The notes under the pieces were generated by a model, which did no database searches, was not told the DNA's origin, and worked only from the letters and a program-made list of their open reading frames with translations. From UBA7702 sp040776805 (lineage in GTDB: Bacteria; Bacillota; Dehalobacteriia; UBA7702): a stretch of 64,000 bases of DNA. This document shows, piece by piece, positions 42,190 to 52,129 of the stretch. The position numbers and the translations under genes were made by a program. The stretch spans positions 558,001 through 622,000 of the forward strand of contig JAXGZS010000001.1 of the NCBI GenBank assembly GCA_040776805.1. The letters run 5' to 3'. Within the stretch, counting starts at the first letter, position 1; each line of letters begins with the position of its first letter.

Positions 42190-42693
42190 ATGAAGAATAT
42201 CGTTTTAATCGGTTTTATGGGCAGCGGCAAGACTTCTATGGGGAGGTTTCTCAGTCGCGAGCTGAACTATGACTTTTTCGATACGGATAAGGAGATGGAA
42301 GCCGCCACCGGACTGAAAGTGAATCAAATCGTTAAAAAATACGGGAAGATTCGCTTTGCCTCGGAAGAAAAACTGATCGTCAAAAAACTGTCCGCCATGG
42401 AACATACGGTGATTGCCACCGGCGGCAGTTTCATTGATAACGAGGAGAACATCCATACCCTGAAAGGCTGCAGCACCTTTGTTTTTCTCGATGTGGATGA
42501 CGATATCATCATCGAGCGTCTCCGCCGCCGCAAAATGCGTCCCTTCGAGGAAAAAGGCAGCCTGAAAGAGCTGGTGCCAAAGATCTACGGTTCCCGGCGT
42601 CCCGTTTATGAAAAATACGCCGATATTACGGTGAATACCACCGATCTTACCATGGAGGAAACAGCCAAGGAAATTATGGAACGGCTGCATTGA
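42190..42693 (+). CDS. aroK: Shikimate kinase
   Basis: 167 residues. P-loop IGFMGSGKTSMGR, FFDTDKEME (shikimate-binding Asp), VIATGGSFIDN (GG loop) and RRPVYEKYADITVNT. The usual GExxFRxxE element reads GKIRFASEEK, so the conserved Arg after Phe is Ala here; the Arg before Phe might substitute. It phosphorylates shikimate in aromatic amino acid synthesis. CAGGTGA precedes the ATG. Confidence 0.85.
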   Translation: MKNIVLIGFMGSGKTSMGRFLSRELNYDFFDTDKEMEAATGLKVNQIVKKYGKIRFASEEKLIVKKLSAMEHTVIATGGSFIDNEENIHTLKGCSTFVFLDVDDDIIIERLRRRKMRPFEEKGSLKELVPKIYGSRRPVYEKYADITVNTTDLTMEETAKEIMERLH

Positions 42694-42697
42694 ACAG

Positions 42698-44071
42698 ATG
42701 ATGTACGCAGAAGAAGAAATCAAGAAAATCTTAGAGACAGCGATCAAACGCGGCGGGGATTATGCCGACCTCTACCTCTCCCGTAGTTATACCGGTACCA
42801 TCGCGGCGGAAGACCGACGGATCGAACAGTTCTACCGCGGCTTTGACGAAGGCGCCGGGATTCGGGTGATGAAAGGCGATTTCTCCGCCTATTTCTATAC
42901 CAATGATCTTTCCTACAGCGCCCTTACGGCTTTGGCGCAACGGGCCGGGGAAAGCGTTGGCGGCGAAAACGAGATCGCCTCCTTTGCCTGGCAAGAGAAG
43001 ACGGACCGGCAAAAGGTCGACAGCGAAGTGTACGACTTAGAAAAGATCGGCCTGCTGATCCGGGAGGTAAACGCTGCCGCCTGGGAGATTTCGGAAAAGA
43101 TCAGCCAGGTTTCCCTGGGTTACGGCGACGCCGAAAAAGAGGTATTGATCGCTTCGACAACGGGAAAACTGATCACCAGCCAGACGAAACGCAAGCGGTT
43201 TTTTGTGAAAATCATCGCGCAAAAAGACGGCGAACCCCAAACCGCCACGGAAACCTTAGGCGATACCGGCGTTGTCTTCTCTTGGGACGAGGCGACCCTC
43301 ATGGCCAAGGTGGAGGCCGCGGCCAAGCGGGCGTTAAAGCAGCTGACCGCTGAAAATGCGCCTGCCGGTACCATGCCGGTGGTGCTCTCCTCCGAAGCCG
43401 GCGGCACCATGGTGCACGAAGCCTGCGGCCACGGATTGGAGGGGGACGCCGTATCCAAGGGGCTTTCTCTCTATAAAGACAAAATCGGTGAAAAGGTGGC
43501 GGCGGAAGGCGTTACCGTCATTGACGACGCGACCCTTCCCGATCACTACGGTTCCTACCGCTACGATGACGAGGGGAATCCGGGCAGGAAAAATGTCCTC
43601 ATCGAAAACGGTGTTTTGAAACAGTATCTTTTCGATATCCGCTCCGCCCGCAAGATGGGGACGGCTTCCACCGGCAACGGACGGCGGGAAAGTTATCAGT
43701 ACGCGCCCCAGGTACGCATGAGCAATACTTTAATCGCCCCGGGAAAGGACGATCCCGCCGCGGTGATCGCCGATTTGAAAAGCGGCCTTTTCGTGGTGAA
43801 AATGGGCGGCGGACAAGTCAACACCACCAACGGTGATTTTATTTTTGAAGTTTCCGAAGCCTACCGCATCGAGAACGGCGCTTTGACGGCGCCGGTCAAA
43901 AACGCCTCCCTCATCGGCAACGGGCCGAAAACCCTCTCCGCCGTGTTTGCCGTCGGCGACGACCTCGGCTTTGCCATCGGTACCTGCGGCAAGGGAGGTC
44001 AGAGCGTCCCTGTGGGGGACGGTCAGCCGACGCTGGGCATTTCTGAATTGGTTGTGGGAGGAAAAGGTTGA
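42698..44071 (+). CDS. tldD: Metalloprotease TldD
   Basis: 457 residues with the zinc motif MVHEACGHGLEGD (HExxxH) and the downstream conserved Cys in IGTCGKGGQSVPVGDGQP. The TldD/TldE heterodimer degrades unfolded peptides or processes microcin/antitoxin-type peptides. It begins five bases after aroK and its TGA overlaps the tldE ATG (TGATG). Confidence 0.93.
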   Translation: MMYAEEEIKKILETAIKRGGDYADLYLSRSYTGTIAAEDRRIEQFYRGFDEGAGIRVMKGDFSAYFYTNDLSYSALTALAQRAGESVGGENEIASFAWQEKTDRQKVDSEVYDLEKIGLLIREVNAAAWEISEKISQVSLGYGDAEKEVLIASTTGKLITSQTKRKRFFVKIIAQKDGEPQTATETLGDTGVVFSWDEATLMAKVEAAAKRALKQLTAENAPAGTMPVVLSSEAGGTMVHEACGHGLEGDAVSKGLSLYKDKIGEKVAAEGVTVIDDATLPDHYGSYRYDDEGNPGRKNVLIENGVLKQYLFDIRSARKMGTASTGNGRRESYQYAPQVRMSNTLIAPGKDDPAAVIADLKSGLFVVKMGGGQVNTTNGDFIFEVSEAYRIENGALTAPVKNASLIGNGPKTLSAVFAVGDDLGFAIGTCGKGGQSVPVGDGQPTLGISELVVGGKG

Positions 44072-45399
44072 TGCAGCAAAAGAAGATCGTAGAAAACATC
44101 ATGGCTTATGCCCTGAAAAAAGGTGCAGACCAATGCGAGGTGCTTTGGACGCGTTCCGTTTCCGCCACCACCCAGATGCGGCAGGGGGAAATCTCCGATG
44201 ATAACGGCGCTTCCCGCTGGGGCTATTCTGTTCGGGTGATCAAAGACCGGGTTCCCGGTTTTTCCTACGGCACCCTGATTGACCGGGATATGCTGCGGCG
44301 TTCTGTGGATGACGCCTTGTTGTCCTGCGCTTTTGCCGAAGAAGATAAGGACTATTGCTTTACACCGCCGGGGGCCGCCTATCCCATGGTCCGCGGCAGG
44401 CAGCCGGAAAAGATCAATTTCGGTCAAAAGAAAGAAATTTTAGATCTTTTGGAAGAGGGCGCAAAAAGTGAAAAACAAATCGCCAAGGTAGAGCGCGTAT
44501 CCCTTTCGGAGCATAGCGCCGCCACCTGTATCTTAAATTCCCTCGGTCTCGATCTTTGCCGGGAGAACGCTTTCGTCAGCGCCGCCGCCATGGTAGTAGC
44601 CAAAGACGGCGCCGATGAGCAGACCGGCGGTTTTTTCAAGGCTGCCAACAGCTATTTTGATCTCGATTACCGGCATATCGGCGCCCACGCCGCCGCCGAC
44701 GGCTGCGGCAAATTGGGCGCCGCGCCCATCGCCACCGGAGAACTGCCGGTGATTTTCCACCCCGAAGCCGTCCTTGATCTGATCTCCCTGGCTTTACCGT
44801 CCTTCATGGGGGATCGTGTTCTCAAGGGCATGTCTGTTTTAAAAGAGAAACTGAACCAAGCCATCGATTCTCCAAAAGTATCCCTCCTCGACGACGCTTT
44901 GATGAAAGAGGGCGTCCTGAAGCTGCCCTTTGATGACGAAGGCGTACCCTGCCGGGAGAACCGCCTCATCGACGGCGGCAGGCTGAAGATGTTCCTCTAT
45001 AACAACAAGTATGGCGCAAGGGCGAAGACGGCGAGCACTGGCAATGGCTTCAGCGCGTCCCACAAAAGTCTGCCCGCTGTGGGGACGGCCAGTTACTACG
45101 TGGAAAGAGGCGATACGTCTTTTTCCCGGCTGATTCAAGGCCTTGAGCGGGGCTTGTGGGTTAAAGATCTCATGGGTCTGCACATGGCGGACACCGTGAC
45201 CGGTGATTTTTCCCTGGGAGCCGGCGGAAAACTGATCGAAAAGGGAGAGCTTGCCGCCGGTGTGCGCGGTATCATGATCGTGGGGAATATTTTTGAGCTC
45301 CTAAAAGACGTGGAAGCCGTCGGTACGGATTTCACCGTTTACGGTGATGTTGGCGCGCCGTCTTTGAAAATAAAATCTTTGAAAATCAGTGGAAAATAA
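44071..45399 (+). CDS. tldE: TldE/PmbA subunit
   Basis: 442 residues from ATG 44071, with GGGAGGAAAAG upstream. It lacks HExxxH, as TldE does, but keeps the family fold (ADQCEVLWTRSVSATTQMRQG, KTASTGNGFSASHKS, DFSLGAGGKLIEKGE). It partners TldD and is translationally coupled to it. Confidence 0.93.
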   Translation: MQQKKIVENIMAYALKKGADQCEVLWTRSVSATTQMRQGEISDDNGASRWGYSVRVIKDRVPGFSYGTLIDRDMLRRSVDDALLSCAFAEEDKDYCFTPPGAAYPMVRGRQPEKINFGQKKEILDLLEEGAKSEKQIAKVERVSLSEHSAATCILNSLGLDLCRENAFVSAAAMVVAKDGADEQTGGFFKAANSYFDLDYRHIGAHAAADGCGKLGAAPIATGELPVIFHPEAVLDLISLALPSFMGDRVLKGMSVLKEKLNQAIDSPKVSLLDDALMKEGVLKLPFDDEGVPCRENRLIDGGRLKMFLYNNKYGARAKTASTGNGFSASHKSLPAVGTASYYVERGDTSFSRLIQGLERGLWVKDLMGLHMADTVTGDFSLGAGGKLIEKGELAAGVRGIMIVGNIFELLKDVEAVGTDFTVYGDVGAPSLKIKSLKISGK

Positions 45400-45440
45400 T
45401 AGCATTATATGATAAACTATATTTTGAGGTAAAGTTGCCA

Positions 45441-46496
45441 ATGAATCGATTAGAGGCTTTAAGAGAAGAACTGATCAACAAGGAGCTGGACGGGATTTTT
45501 CTGCATCAGCGGGAAAACGTCTTCTATTTGAGCGGCTTTTCCGGTACCACCGGCGGTCTTTTTGTGACCGGGGAAAAAGCGCTGCTCCTTGTGGACGGGC
45601 GCTATGAAGAGCAGGCGAAGCAGGAATGCGAGGGCTATGAGATCGTTTTATCGCCCCGTCCTTTTGAAATCGGCAAAGTGCTTTCCTGTGAAACGCGTAT
45701 CGGCTTTGAAGAAGATGTCCTGACCTACCAGGAGTACAACCTTTTAAAGAGCGAAGCCGCAAATGACGCTGTCCTAATCCCCGCCACATCAATCCTCAAA
45801 AAGCTGCGGCTGATCAAAGACGAGGATGAGCTGGAAAAATTGAAGCAGGCGGTAAAAATCGCCGACGACGCCTTCCATCATATCTTGCCTTTTCTCAAAG
45901 AGGGCGTCTACGAAATCGACATTGCCAACGAAATGGATTTTTATATGCGCAAACAGGGCGCCTCAGGCCCTTCCTTCGACTTCATCATTGCCGGCGGCGT
46001 CCGCTCGGCGCTGCCTCACGGCGTCGCCGGAAAAAACAAGCTCAAAGCCCACGCCCCGGTATTGCTGGATTACGGCTGTGTCTATGAGCACTACTGCTCC
46101 GACATTACGCGAACGGTATTTTTGGGCGAACCCAGCGAGGAAGCCCGGGCCCTTTACCGTGTGGTCAGCGAAGGCCAGAAGCGGGGCTACGCCTGTTCTC
46201 TCCTGGGTAAGCCCATGGCCGCTGCCGATCAGGGCGTGCGGAATTTCTTTCAACAATGCGAAATGGATCAGTATTTTAGCCACAGCCTCGGTCACGGCGT
46301 CGGCTTGGAAATTCACGAAGACCCTGTGGTTAACGGCAAAAATACTGATACCTTCAAAAACGGCATGGTCTACACCATTGAACCCGGTCTTTATCTGCCG
46401 GGTTTCTGCGGCGTACGCATTGAAGATATGGTGGTCATGACGTATCAGGGGCCGCAGCAACTGACGGCGTCGCCCAAGGATTTGATTGTCTTATGA
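45441..46496 (+). CDS. pepP: Xaa-Pro aminopeptidase (M24B)
   Basis: 351 residues from ATG 45441, with TTGAGGTAAAG upstream. The N-terminal creatinase-like domain (FYLSGFSGTTGGLFVTG) is followed by a pita-bread domain with metal ligands LLDYGCVY and CSDITRTVF (Asp, Asp), HSLGHGVGLEIHEDP (His), YTIEPGLYLP (Glu) and GVRIEDMVV (Glu). It removes N-terminal residues next to proline. It is immediately upstream of efp, a conserved neighbourhood. Confidence 0.93.
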   Translation: MNRLEALREELINKELDGIFLHQRENVFYLSGFSGTTGGLFVTGEKALLLVDGRYEEQAKQECEGYEIVLSPRPFEIGKVLSCETRIGFEEDVLTYQEYNLLKSEAANDAVLIPATSILKKLRLIKDEDELEKLKQAVKIADDAFHHILPFLKEGVYEIDIANEMDFYMRKQGASGPSFDFIIAGGVRSALPHGVAGKNKLKAHAPVLLDYGCVYEHYCSDITRTVFLGEPSEEARALYRVVSEGQKRGYACSLLGKPMAAADQGVRNFFQQCEMDQYFSHSLGHGVGLEIHEDPVVNGKNTDTFKNGMVYTIEPGLYLPGFCGVRIEDMVVMTYQGPQQLTASPKDLIVL

Positions 46497-46553
46497 TCGG
46501 TTTTGATCAATCTGTTTTATGATAACTTTTACATTTTCAGGGGGTAAAGAAAA

Positions 46554-47117
46554 ATGATTTCTTCCAACGATTTTAGACCCGGTGTCACCATTGAACTCGA
46601 CGGCGACGCCTACCAAGTATTGGAATTTCAACATGTAAAACCCGGGAAAGGCGCTGCTTTTGTTCGCACGAAAATGAGAAACGTACGCACCGGCTCTACG
46701 GTGGAACGTACCTTTGACGCCGGCGAAAAAGTTCCCAAAGCGCATCTCGACCGCCGCGATATGGAATATCTTTATCATGACGGGGAATCCTATATATTCA
46801 TGGATCAGGAAAACTACGATCAATTGCCCATCAGCGAAGAGCAACTGGGCGACGGCATCAAGTTTCTGATTGAAAACATGGTCTGTTCCGTCCTTTTTTA
46901 CAAAGGCGATATTATGGGCATCGACCTTCCCGGCCAGGTCACCTTGACCGTTACAGAGACGGAACCTGGGATCAAAGGCGACACCGCCTCCGGCGGAACC
47001 AAACCCGCGATTCTTCAAACCGGCGCCAAAGTGAACGTACCGTTTTTTATCAACGAAGGCGACCGTTTAAGAATTAATACCAAGACAGGAGAGTACATTG
47101 AAAGGGCGAAAGACTGA
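46554..47117 (+). CDS. efp: Elongation factor P
   Basis: 187 residues. MISSNDFRPG at the N-terminus, the modifiable Lys32 in HVKPGKGAAFVRTK, three beta-barrel domains and the signature KVNVPFFINEGDRLRINTKTGEYIERA. It relieves ribosome stalling at polyproline. GGGGGTAAAG lies before the ATG. Confidence 0.98.
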   Translation: MISSNDFRPGVTIELDGDAYQVLEFQHVKPGKGAAFVRTKMRNVRTGSTVERTFDAGEKVPKAHLDRRDMEYLYHDGESYIFMDQENYDQLPISEEQLGDGIKFLIENMVCSVLFYKGDIMGIDLPGQVTLTVTETEPGIKGDTASGGTKPAILQTGAKVNVPFFINEGDRLRINTKTGEYIERAKD

Positions 47118-47140
47118 GTTCGAATTTGAAAGGAGAAATT

Positions 47141-47494
47141 ATGGGCGTTTTAAATGAAAAGCTGGCTTATCTCGAAGGCTATCTGGAGGGTCTCGAACTG
47201 AGCGATGAAACAAAAGAAGGCAAAGCCATCTACGCCATTGTCGACCTGCTGGAATCTCTCGTAGAAGAAAGCGAAGAAATGCAGGAAAGCCTCGGTGATC
47301 TGGAACAGTTAACCGAGGAACTCGACGAAGACCTTGGCGAACTGGAAGAAATCCTTTTTGACGGCGTCTGCGAATGCGAATGCGAAGATGACGACGATGA
47401 AGACTATGAATTTGGCGAACTCGTCTACAGCGATGAGGATGAAGGAGAAGACGAATCAGACGTAAAAGGCTGCGGCTGCGGCTGTGAAGAATAA
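47141..47494 (+). CDS. CD1247 N-terminal-domain protein
   Basis: 117 residues from ATG 47141 after AGGAGAAA. The helical N-terminal domain NEKLAYLEGYLEGLELSDET with KEGKAIYAIVDLLESLVEE defines the CD1247 family. It is followed by an acidic coiled segment and cysteine clusters (CECECED, GCGCGCE) that could bind a metal. It often follows efp in Clostridia; the function is unknown. The composition is very acidic. Confidence 0.85.
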   Translation: MGVLNEKLAYLEGYLEGLELSDETKEGKAIYAIVDLLESLVEESEEMQESLGDLEQLTEELDEDLGELEEILFDGVCECECEDDDDEDYEFGELVYSDEDEGEDESDVKGCGCGCEE

Positions 47495-47509
47495 TAAATA
47501 ATGTATAAA

Positions 47510-47542
47510 GGAATGCCCCCGGCAAACGCCGGGGGCATTTTC
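47510..47542 (+). terminator. Terminator after the efp unit
   Basis: AATGCCCCCGGC AAAC GCCGGGGGCATT TTC. Confidence 0.92.
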
Positions 47543-47612
47543 GTGTGACACAGGGACGGTTTGGACTGCGCCCCTAATGGTATACAGATTGGGGACGGTC
47601 ACTTGATTTGGT

Positions 47613-48344
47613 CTAGATTCCTCTATCTTTGCATATTGTTCTGATTTCTGCGATTCTTTTGGCTACTTGCTTTTGCATGGATCTACTCACGGGGAGAGCT
47701 TTGCCGTTTTCCAAAACCATTTCATGACATTTGCAGCTTTTTACCCATAGGTAATTAACGAGATACGATTTGTGAATATGCAGGAAAGAAAAGGTCTTGA
47801 TCTGTTCGTATATTTCGCATAGTTTTCCGTAAAAGGTATCTTCGCCGCCGGCAAAGACGAGTTTGATTTTTCTGGCGTTACTTTCGAAATAGTAAATATC
47901 GCTTAAGGGGATTCTTTTTGTCGTTCCTTTTATTCGATAGGAAAAGCACTATGTTTCCCTCTGACCCATTCTCAGCGCCAATTTTAGGCAGTGGATCACT
48001 TGCTTCGGATCAATGGGCTTTATCAAAAAATTCAGGGGATGGATCGCGAAGAGATCCATCGCATAATCCTGCTTTGAGGAAGTATAAACGATTTGGCTTA
48101 ATTGATTATCCAGGGTTTTTCGAATGAAAACACCAATGTCAATGCCGTTGATTTCGTACAATTCAAGGTCAAGGAAAATCAAATCAAAATAATGTCCTTT
48201 TCCCAAATCTTCGTATAGAGATTCCCCGTTTGTATAAACTGCAATACGAATGGATTCAAAAAAATCGCCGCTCTGGATTTCAATGGTTTCGGCAATTTCT
48301 TTGCAAACCAACGGTTCATCGTCACAAATGGCAATCTTGATCAT
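47613..48344 (-). pseudogene. LytTR-type response regulator interrupted by an in-frame amber codon
   Basis: Codons 1-131 are a receiver domain (MIKIAICDDEPLVCKEI, FDLIFLDLELYEINGIDIG with the phospho-Asp, YTSSKQDYAMD, LIKPID). TAG at 47951-47949 follows RMGQRET. The same frame then continues without a break for 111 codons through a complete LytTR DNA-binding domain (RIPLSDIYYFES, FLHIHKSYLVNYLWV, NGKALPVSRSMQKQV) to a second TAG at 47615-47613. There is no frameshift; a single stop separates the two domains of an AgrA-like regulator. No kinase gene is visible beside it. It could be a recent null allele, a sequencing error, or stop-codon readthrough. Confidence 0.85.
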
Positions 48345-48824
48345 TTTGCAACGCTCTCCTGTATTTTTTATGTTAAGTTGCGTATTATTTATATTCGATC
48401 TTTATTTACGATTACCTTTATTTTTCGACTTTTTACATTAGAATGGCCGTTTTTTACATGTGATACAAAGAGTGCGAGGTTTGTGTTAAAATGAATTATA
48501 AAAAATATTTTCAAAGAAGGGAACTTTGATTTTTAGAAATTCTTCGCAGACTGTACATGGGCCTCTTCTGTTATCATACCGTCTATGATGACGCTTAAGC
48601 CGTGTCGGCATTTACGAATGAAGCATTTTTTTATCATTTTAATAGTCATGCCAGCCCACCTACTGTGCGTTTACCCATGGTAAAAAGATTCGTAATGCAA
48701 TGGCATAACATTGTGGCGTTTCTTCTAAACGGAAGAAAGTCGGCGTCTCCTTTGTTTTACCTTTTTCGCGCCGCATTTTATGGCGATACTCCTTTATGAT
48801 GATGGAACGCTCCTATACAGTCTG
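48345..48824. other. Intergenic stretch with no recognisable gene
   Basis: AT-rich sequence upstream of the response regulator. The short plus-strand frames here (for example near 48602 and 48796) lack ribosome sites and family features. Confidence 0.4.
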
Positions 48825-48862
48825 CGAAGGATTTTCTGGCGGCAAAAGCGGAAAATCCTTCG
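48825..48862. other. Perfect 12-bp inverted repeat of unknown role
   Basis: CGAAGGATTTTC (48825-48836) and GAAAATCCTTCG (48851-48862), with a 14-base loop and no T run. Confidence 0.5.
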
Positions 48863-48959
48863 TTATGCTCTGTTTCCTTTGTCTAATTTTTTACTCGGAA
48901 TTCGCAGAAAACCCCTTTATCACTGCGGTATACTCGTTCTGCGGCGGCGTTTTTTCGGA

Positions 48960-49010
48960 TAAGCTGAGGCGAGAGGTCGTGCCTTGCTGTATACGGTATT
49001 TCAACGCCCT
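48960..49010 (+). repeat. About 65-bp dispersed repeat, copy C (partial)
   Basis: GCCTTGCTGTATACGGTATTTCAACGCCC aligns with copy A (16 identical bases, then GTATACGG..TCAAC). It lies 12 bases before the left terminator of 172-bp repeat copy 3. Confidence 0.6.
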
Positions 49011-49022
49011 CCCGTTCAAAAC

Positions 49023-49051
49023 AAAGAAGCTGTGTTCAACACAGCTTCTTT
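49023..49051 (+). terminator. Left terminator hairpin flanking repeat copy 3
   Basis: AAAGAAGCTGTGTTCAACACAGCTTCTTT. The counterpart at 49225-49253 is its exact reverse complement over the stem-loop (loop TTGAA instead of TTCAA). Confidence 0.85.
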
Positions 49052-49052
49052 G

Positions 49053-49224
49053 AGGCCGTCGACAAAGTCTAATACGCGGCGAACCCTTTGCCCCGCGACA
49101 GCTTATGTACTAGCGTGTACACGGCGCAGCCGCAGGCCAAAGCGTTCACCGTGTCTAAGCCTTTCTCGGCGGCCTATCATCCTGTAGCCCAAAATCCGCT
49201 GATGCGTATTTTGTCTACAGTCTG
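49053..49224 (+). repeat. 172-bp terminator-associated repeat, copy 3
   Basis: Same length and ends as copies 1 and 2. The GTAC-stem loop is TAGCGT. A TAA in the minus-strand frame (from CTTATGTAC) breaks the reading frame that is open in copies 1 and 2, so coding is not conserved. Confidence 0.92.
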
Positions 49225-49254
49225 AAAGAAGCTGTGTTGAACACAGCTTCTTTT
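49225..49254 (-). terminator. Right terminator hairpin flanking repeat copy 3
   Basis: AAAGAAGCTGTGTTGAACACAGCTTCTTTT; probably ends the lysine importer transcript. Confidence 0.8.
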
Positions 49255-49311
49255 AATAGTTTGAGCTGATTCTTGTTTTAGAAACCAGCTTTTATTCTGT
49301 TTCCTGATCGG

Positions 49312-50051
<740 letters not shown>

Positions 50052-50055
<4 letters not shown>

Positions 50056-50840
50056 CTCGTACCTCTTTTCCTCGGCATATACTGTGCCATACCAGAAGTA
50101 TGGGCCAGCGTATCCGTGGTGGCCAGATCGTAGGAATCATCGCCGTCAAGCTTGCTTTCCAGCTTGCGCAGGAGGAAAGAAGAAGTCAGAGTCAGCGTCA
50201 GGTAGATGACCATGACGATGGTGGCGGACTGGAAGTAGAGATAGAGCGCACCCACGACGCTCTTATGCACGAAGAACAGATCGGTGATGCTGATCACAGA
50301 GAGCACGGCGGTATCCTTGATGTTGATGATGAAGTTGTTGCCGATTTGCGGTATGATGTTGCGGAAAGCCTGGGGCAGAATGACGTGGAGCATGGTTTGC
50401 ACATGGCTCATGCCGATGGCCTTGGCGCCTTCGGTCTGGCCGCTGTCGATGGATAAAATCCCGCCGCGGACGGTTTCCGCCATATAGGCGCCGGTATTGA
50501 TGGAGACGATAAAGAAGGCCGCTGTCCACATACCCATCCCGATTCCAAAAACCATACGGGCGCCGAAATAAATAAAAACAGCCTGTACGATCATGGGCGT
50601 TCCGCGGAAGACTTCCACGTAGATCTTCATGATCGCCTTGACGATTTTGAGGACGATCCGTTTCAGCAGAGAATCATTTTTATCACTGGGAATGGTCTGA
50701 ATGATACCGACGATAAAGCCGATCAAACAGCCGATCATCGTACCAACAAAGGATATCAGCAGGGTACGTCCGGCTCCGGCAATATAGGAATGGCCGTAGC
50801 TTGTCCAGCAGGTTACAACACCATCAATAAATGACGACAT
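50052..50840 (-). CDS. Amino-acid (probably lysine) ABC transporter permease
   Basis: 262 residues with five to six membrane helices. It carries the EAA-type loop GAKAIGMSHVQTMLHVILPQAFRNIIPQIGN and an N-terminal HisM-like start (YIAGAGRTLLISFVGTMIG). A charged C-terminal tail of about 35 residues is longer than usual. It overlaps the ATPase gene by 4 bases and follows the binding-protein gene by 33. Confidence 0.93.
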
Positions 50841-50873
50841 AATGAAAAGTTCTCCCTAATAGTAGTTTATTCT

Positions 50874-51716
50874 TTAGTTTTCCGCCATGGGCTGTAAGGA
50901 GACGGCTTCCTGCATCATGGAGGTGAAGTCTTCCTCGGTGAGTTTTGCCAGTACGCTGTTGATGGCGTCAAGCAGTTCTGTATTGCCTTTCTTAACGGAA
51001 ACACCGATGTTGATGTCTTCTTCGGAAACTTTAAAGTTATCGTCAGTGTTGGTGAAGTCAAGGATTTTCATATCGGGATAGCGCACAACCGCAGCCATGG
51101 CGGTGGGCATATCGGTGACGACGATATCGACAGTGCCGGATTCTAAGGCCATCAGCATTGCGGGAGCGGTTTCCTGGGCTGCTAAAATATTAGCGTCTTT
51201 GATCTGGGGCAAGCAATTATCATACCATACGGTGCCCAGCTGAGAAGTACCGGTAGCGCCGGCGAGATCGGCAATACCGGCGGCGTCGGCATATTTACTG
51301 TCGGCTTTTACTAAAGTAACGATGGATGCGTAGTAATAGGGAGTGGAAAAATCGACGACTTCTTCACGTTTGGCGGTGATGGATTGGCCGGCGATGACGG
51401 CGTCAACGTCGCCGGATTGCAGGGCGGGGATCAAAGAGTCCCAGTCAAGTTTGACGATTTCAAGGTTGTAGCCCAAGTCTTCGGCGATCTTCTTCGCCAT
51501 CATCACATCGTAGCCGTAAGCGTAGTCGGAGCTGTCGGCAATTTGCACGGCGCCGTTGGCGTCGTCCTCCTGGGTCCAGTTATAAGGGGCGTAGCTGCAT
51601 TCCATTGCAACCCGTAATGTTTTGGTCGCATCTTCATCAGAGTCGGTGGAAGATCCGCAGGCAGCCAAAGAAAACATCATCACGGCGGCCAACAGGATGC
51701 CAATAAATTTTTTCAT
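50874..51716 (-). CDS. Amino-acid (probably lysine) ABC transporter substrate-binding lipoprotein
   Basis: 280 residues from ATG 51716, with GAAAGGGAAAAA upstream. The signal peptide has lipobox SLAAC (Cys near 22). The bilobed SBP_bac_3 domain includes LRVAMECSYAPYNW, GYDVMMAKKIAEDLGYNLEIVKLDWDSLIPALQSGDVDAVIAG (typical of the family) and ISVKKGNTELLDAINSVL. It binds the amino acid outside the cell. It is the first gene under the lysine riboswitch. Confidence 0.94.
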   Translation of the reverse strand: MKKFIGILLAAVMMFSLAACGSSTDSDEDATKTLRVAMECSYAPYNWTQEDDANGAVQIADSSDYAYGYDVMMAKKIAEDLGYNLEIVKLDWDSLIPALQSGDVDAVIAGQSITAKREEVVDFSTPYYYASIVTLVKADSKYADAAGIADLAGATGTSQLGTVWYDNCLPQIKDANILAAQETAPAMLMALESGTVDIVVTDMPTAMAAVVRYPDMKILDFTNTDDNFKVSEEDINIGVSVKKGNTELLDAINSVLAKLTEEDFTSMMQEAVSLQPMAEN

Positions 51717-51743
51717 TATTTTTCCCTTTCCTGTTTTGAGCAT

Positions 51744-51771
51744 GAAAAAATGAGAAGTTAAAACTTCTCAT
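51744..51771 (-). terminator. Expression-platform terminator of the lysine riboswitch
   Basis: On the minus strand AATGAGAAGTT / AACTTCTCATT hairpin with a TTTTTT tail, 28 bases before the binding-protein ATG. Confidence 0.85.
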
Positions 51772-51824
51772 TGATGTAAGCGTTTGGCGGTTGCGAAAGA
51801 TTGATCCGGATTTTGCTCCACCGT

Positions 51825-51985
51825 TTGATAGCGCTTCACCAAAGTGACAGTGTATTGCATGTTTTGCAATACCCCAGCCGTACCTTCCAGGCGGCAATAT
51901 ACGGCTTCGGCAATTTTCCTTTTCAATCCGTCGTCGCCTGCCGTATCTTATAGGATGTACTTGTGAAAATCGCGCCTCTATCTTA
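51825..51985 (-). ncRNA. Lysine riboswitch (L box)
   Basis: Read on the minus strand, the conserved L-box elements come in order: GATAGAGGCGCGA (51982 leftward), AAGTAC, TTGCCGAAGC, GTACGGCTGGGG, ACACTGTCACTTTGGTG and GAAGCGCTATC, where the last pairs with the first (P1). A terminator follows at 51744-51771, so lysine should stop transcription of the importer. Confidence 0.9.
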
Positions 51986-52012
51986 ACTCAAAACATATAA
52001 AACTTCTATGTC

Positions 52013-52041
52013 ATCGTATCATTATTTATAGAGCGTGTCAA
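52013..52041 (-). promoter_or_regulatory. Promoter of the lysine importer operon
   Basis: On the minus strand TTGACA (52041-52036), 17 bases, TACGAT (52018-52013), about 30 bases before the riboswitch. Confidence 0.85.
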
Positions 52042-52068
52042 GCCCATTGTATCCTTTAGCGGGGGTTA

Positions 52069-52113
52069 AAAAATGCTGGCTGTGCCGTTATGTTGAACCA
52101 TAGCGGCACAGCC
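52069..52113 (-). terminator. Terminator of the ABC-2 exporter unit
   Basis: On the minus strand GGCTGTGCCGCTATG / CATAACGGCACAGCC followed by a T run. Confidence 0.88.
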
Positions 52114-52129
52114 TTCAGTTTGCGTAAAT

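Noticed and set aside
48796..49053. 85-codon plus-strand frame with GGKSGKS
   Set aside because: The GxxxGKS look-alike falls in a perfect inverted repeat and the frame runs into the repeat region; not a P-loop protein.
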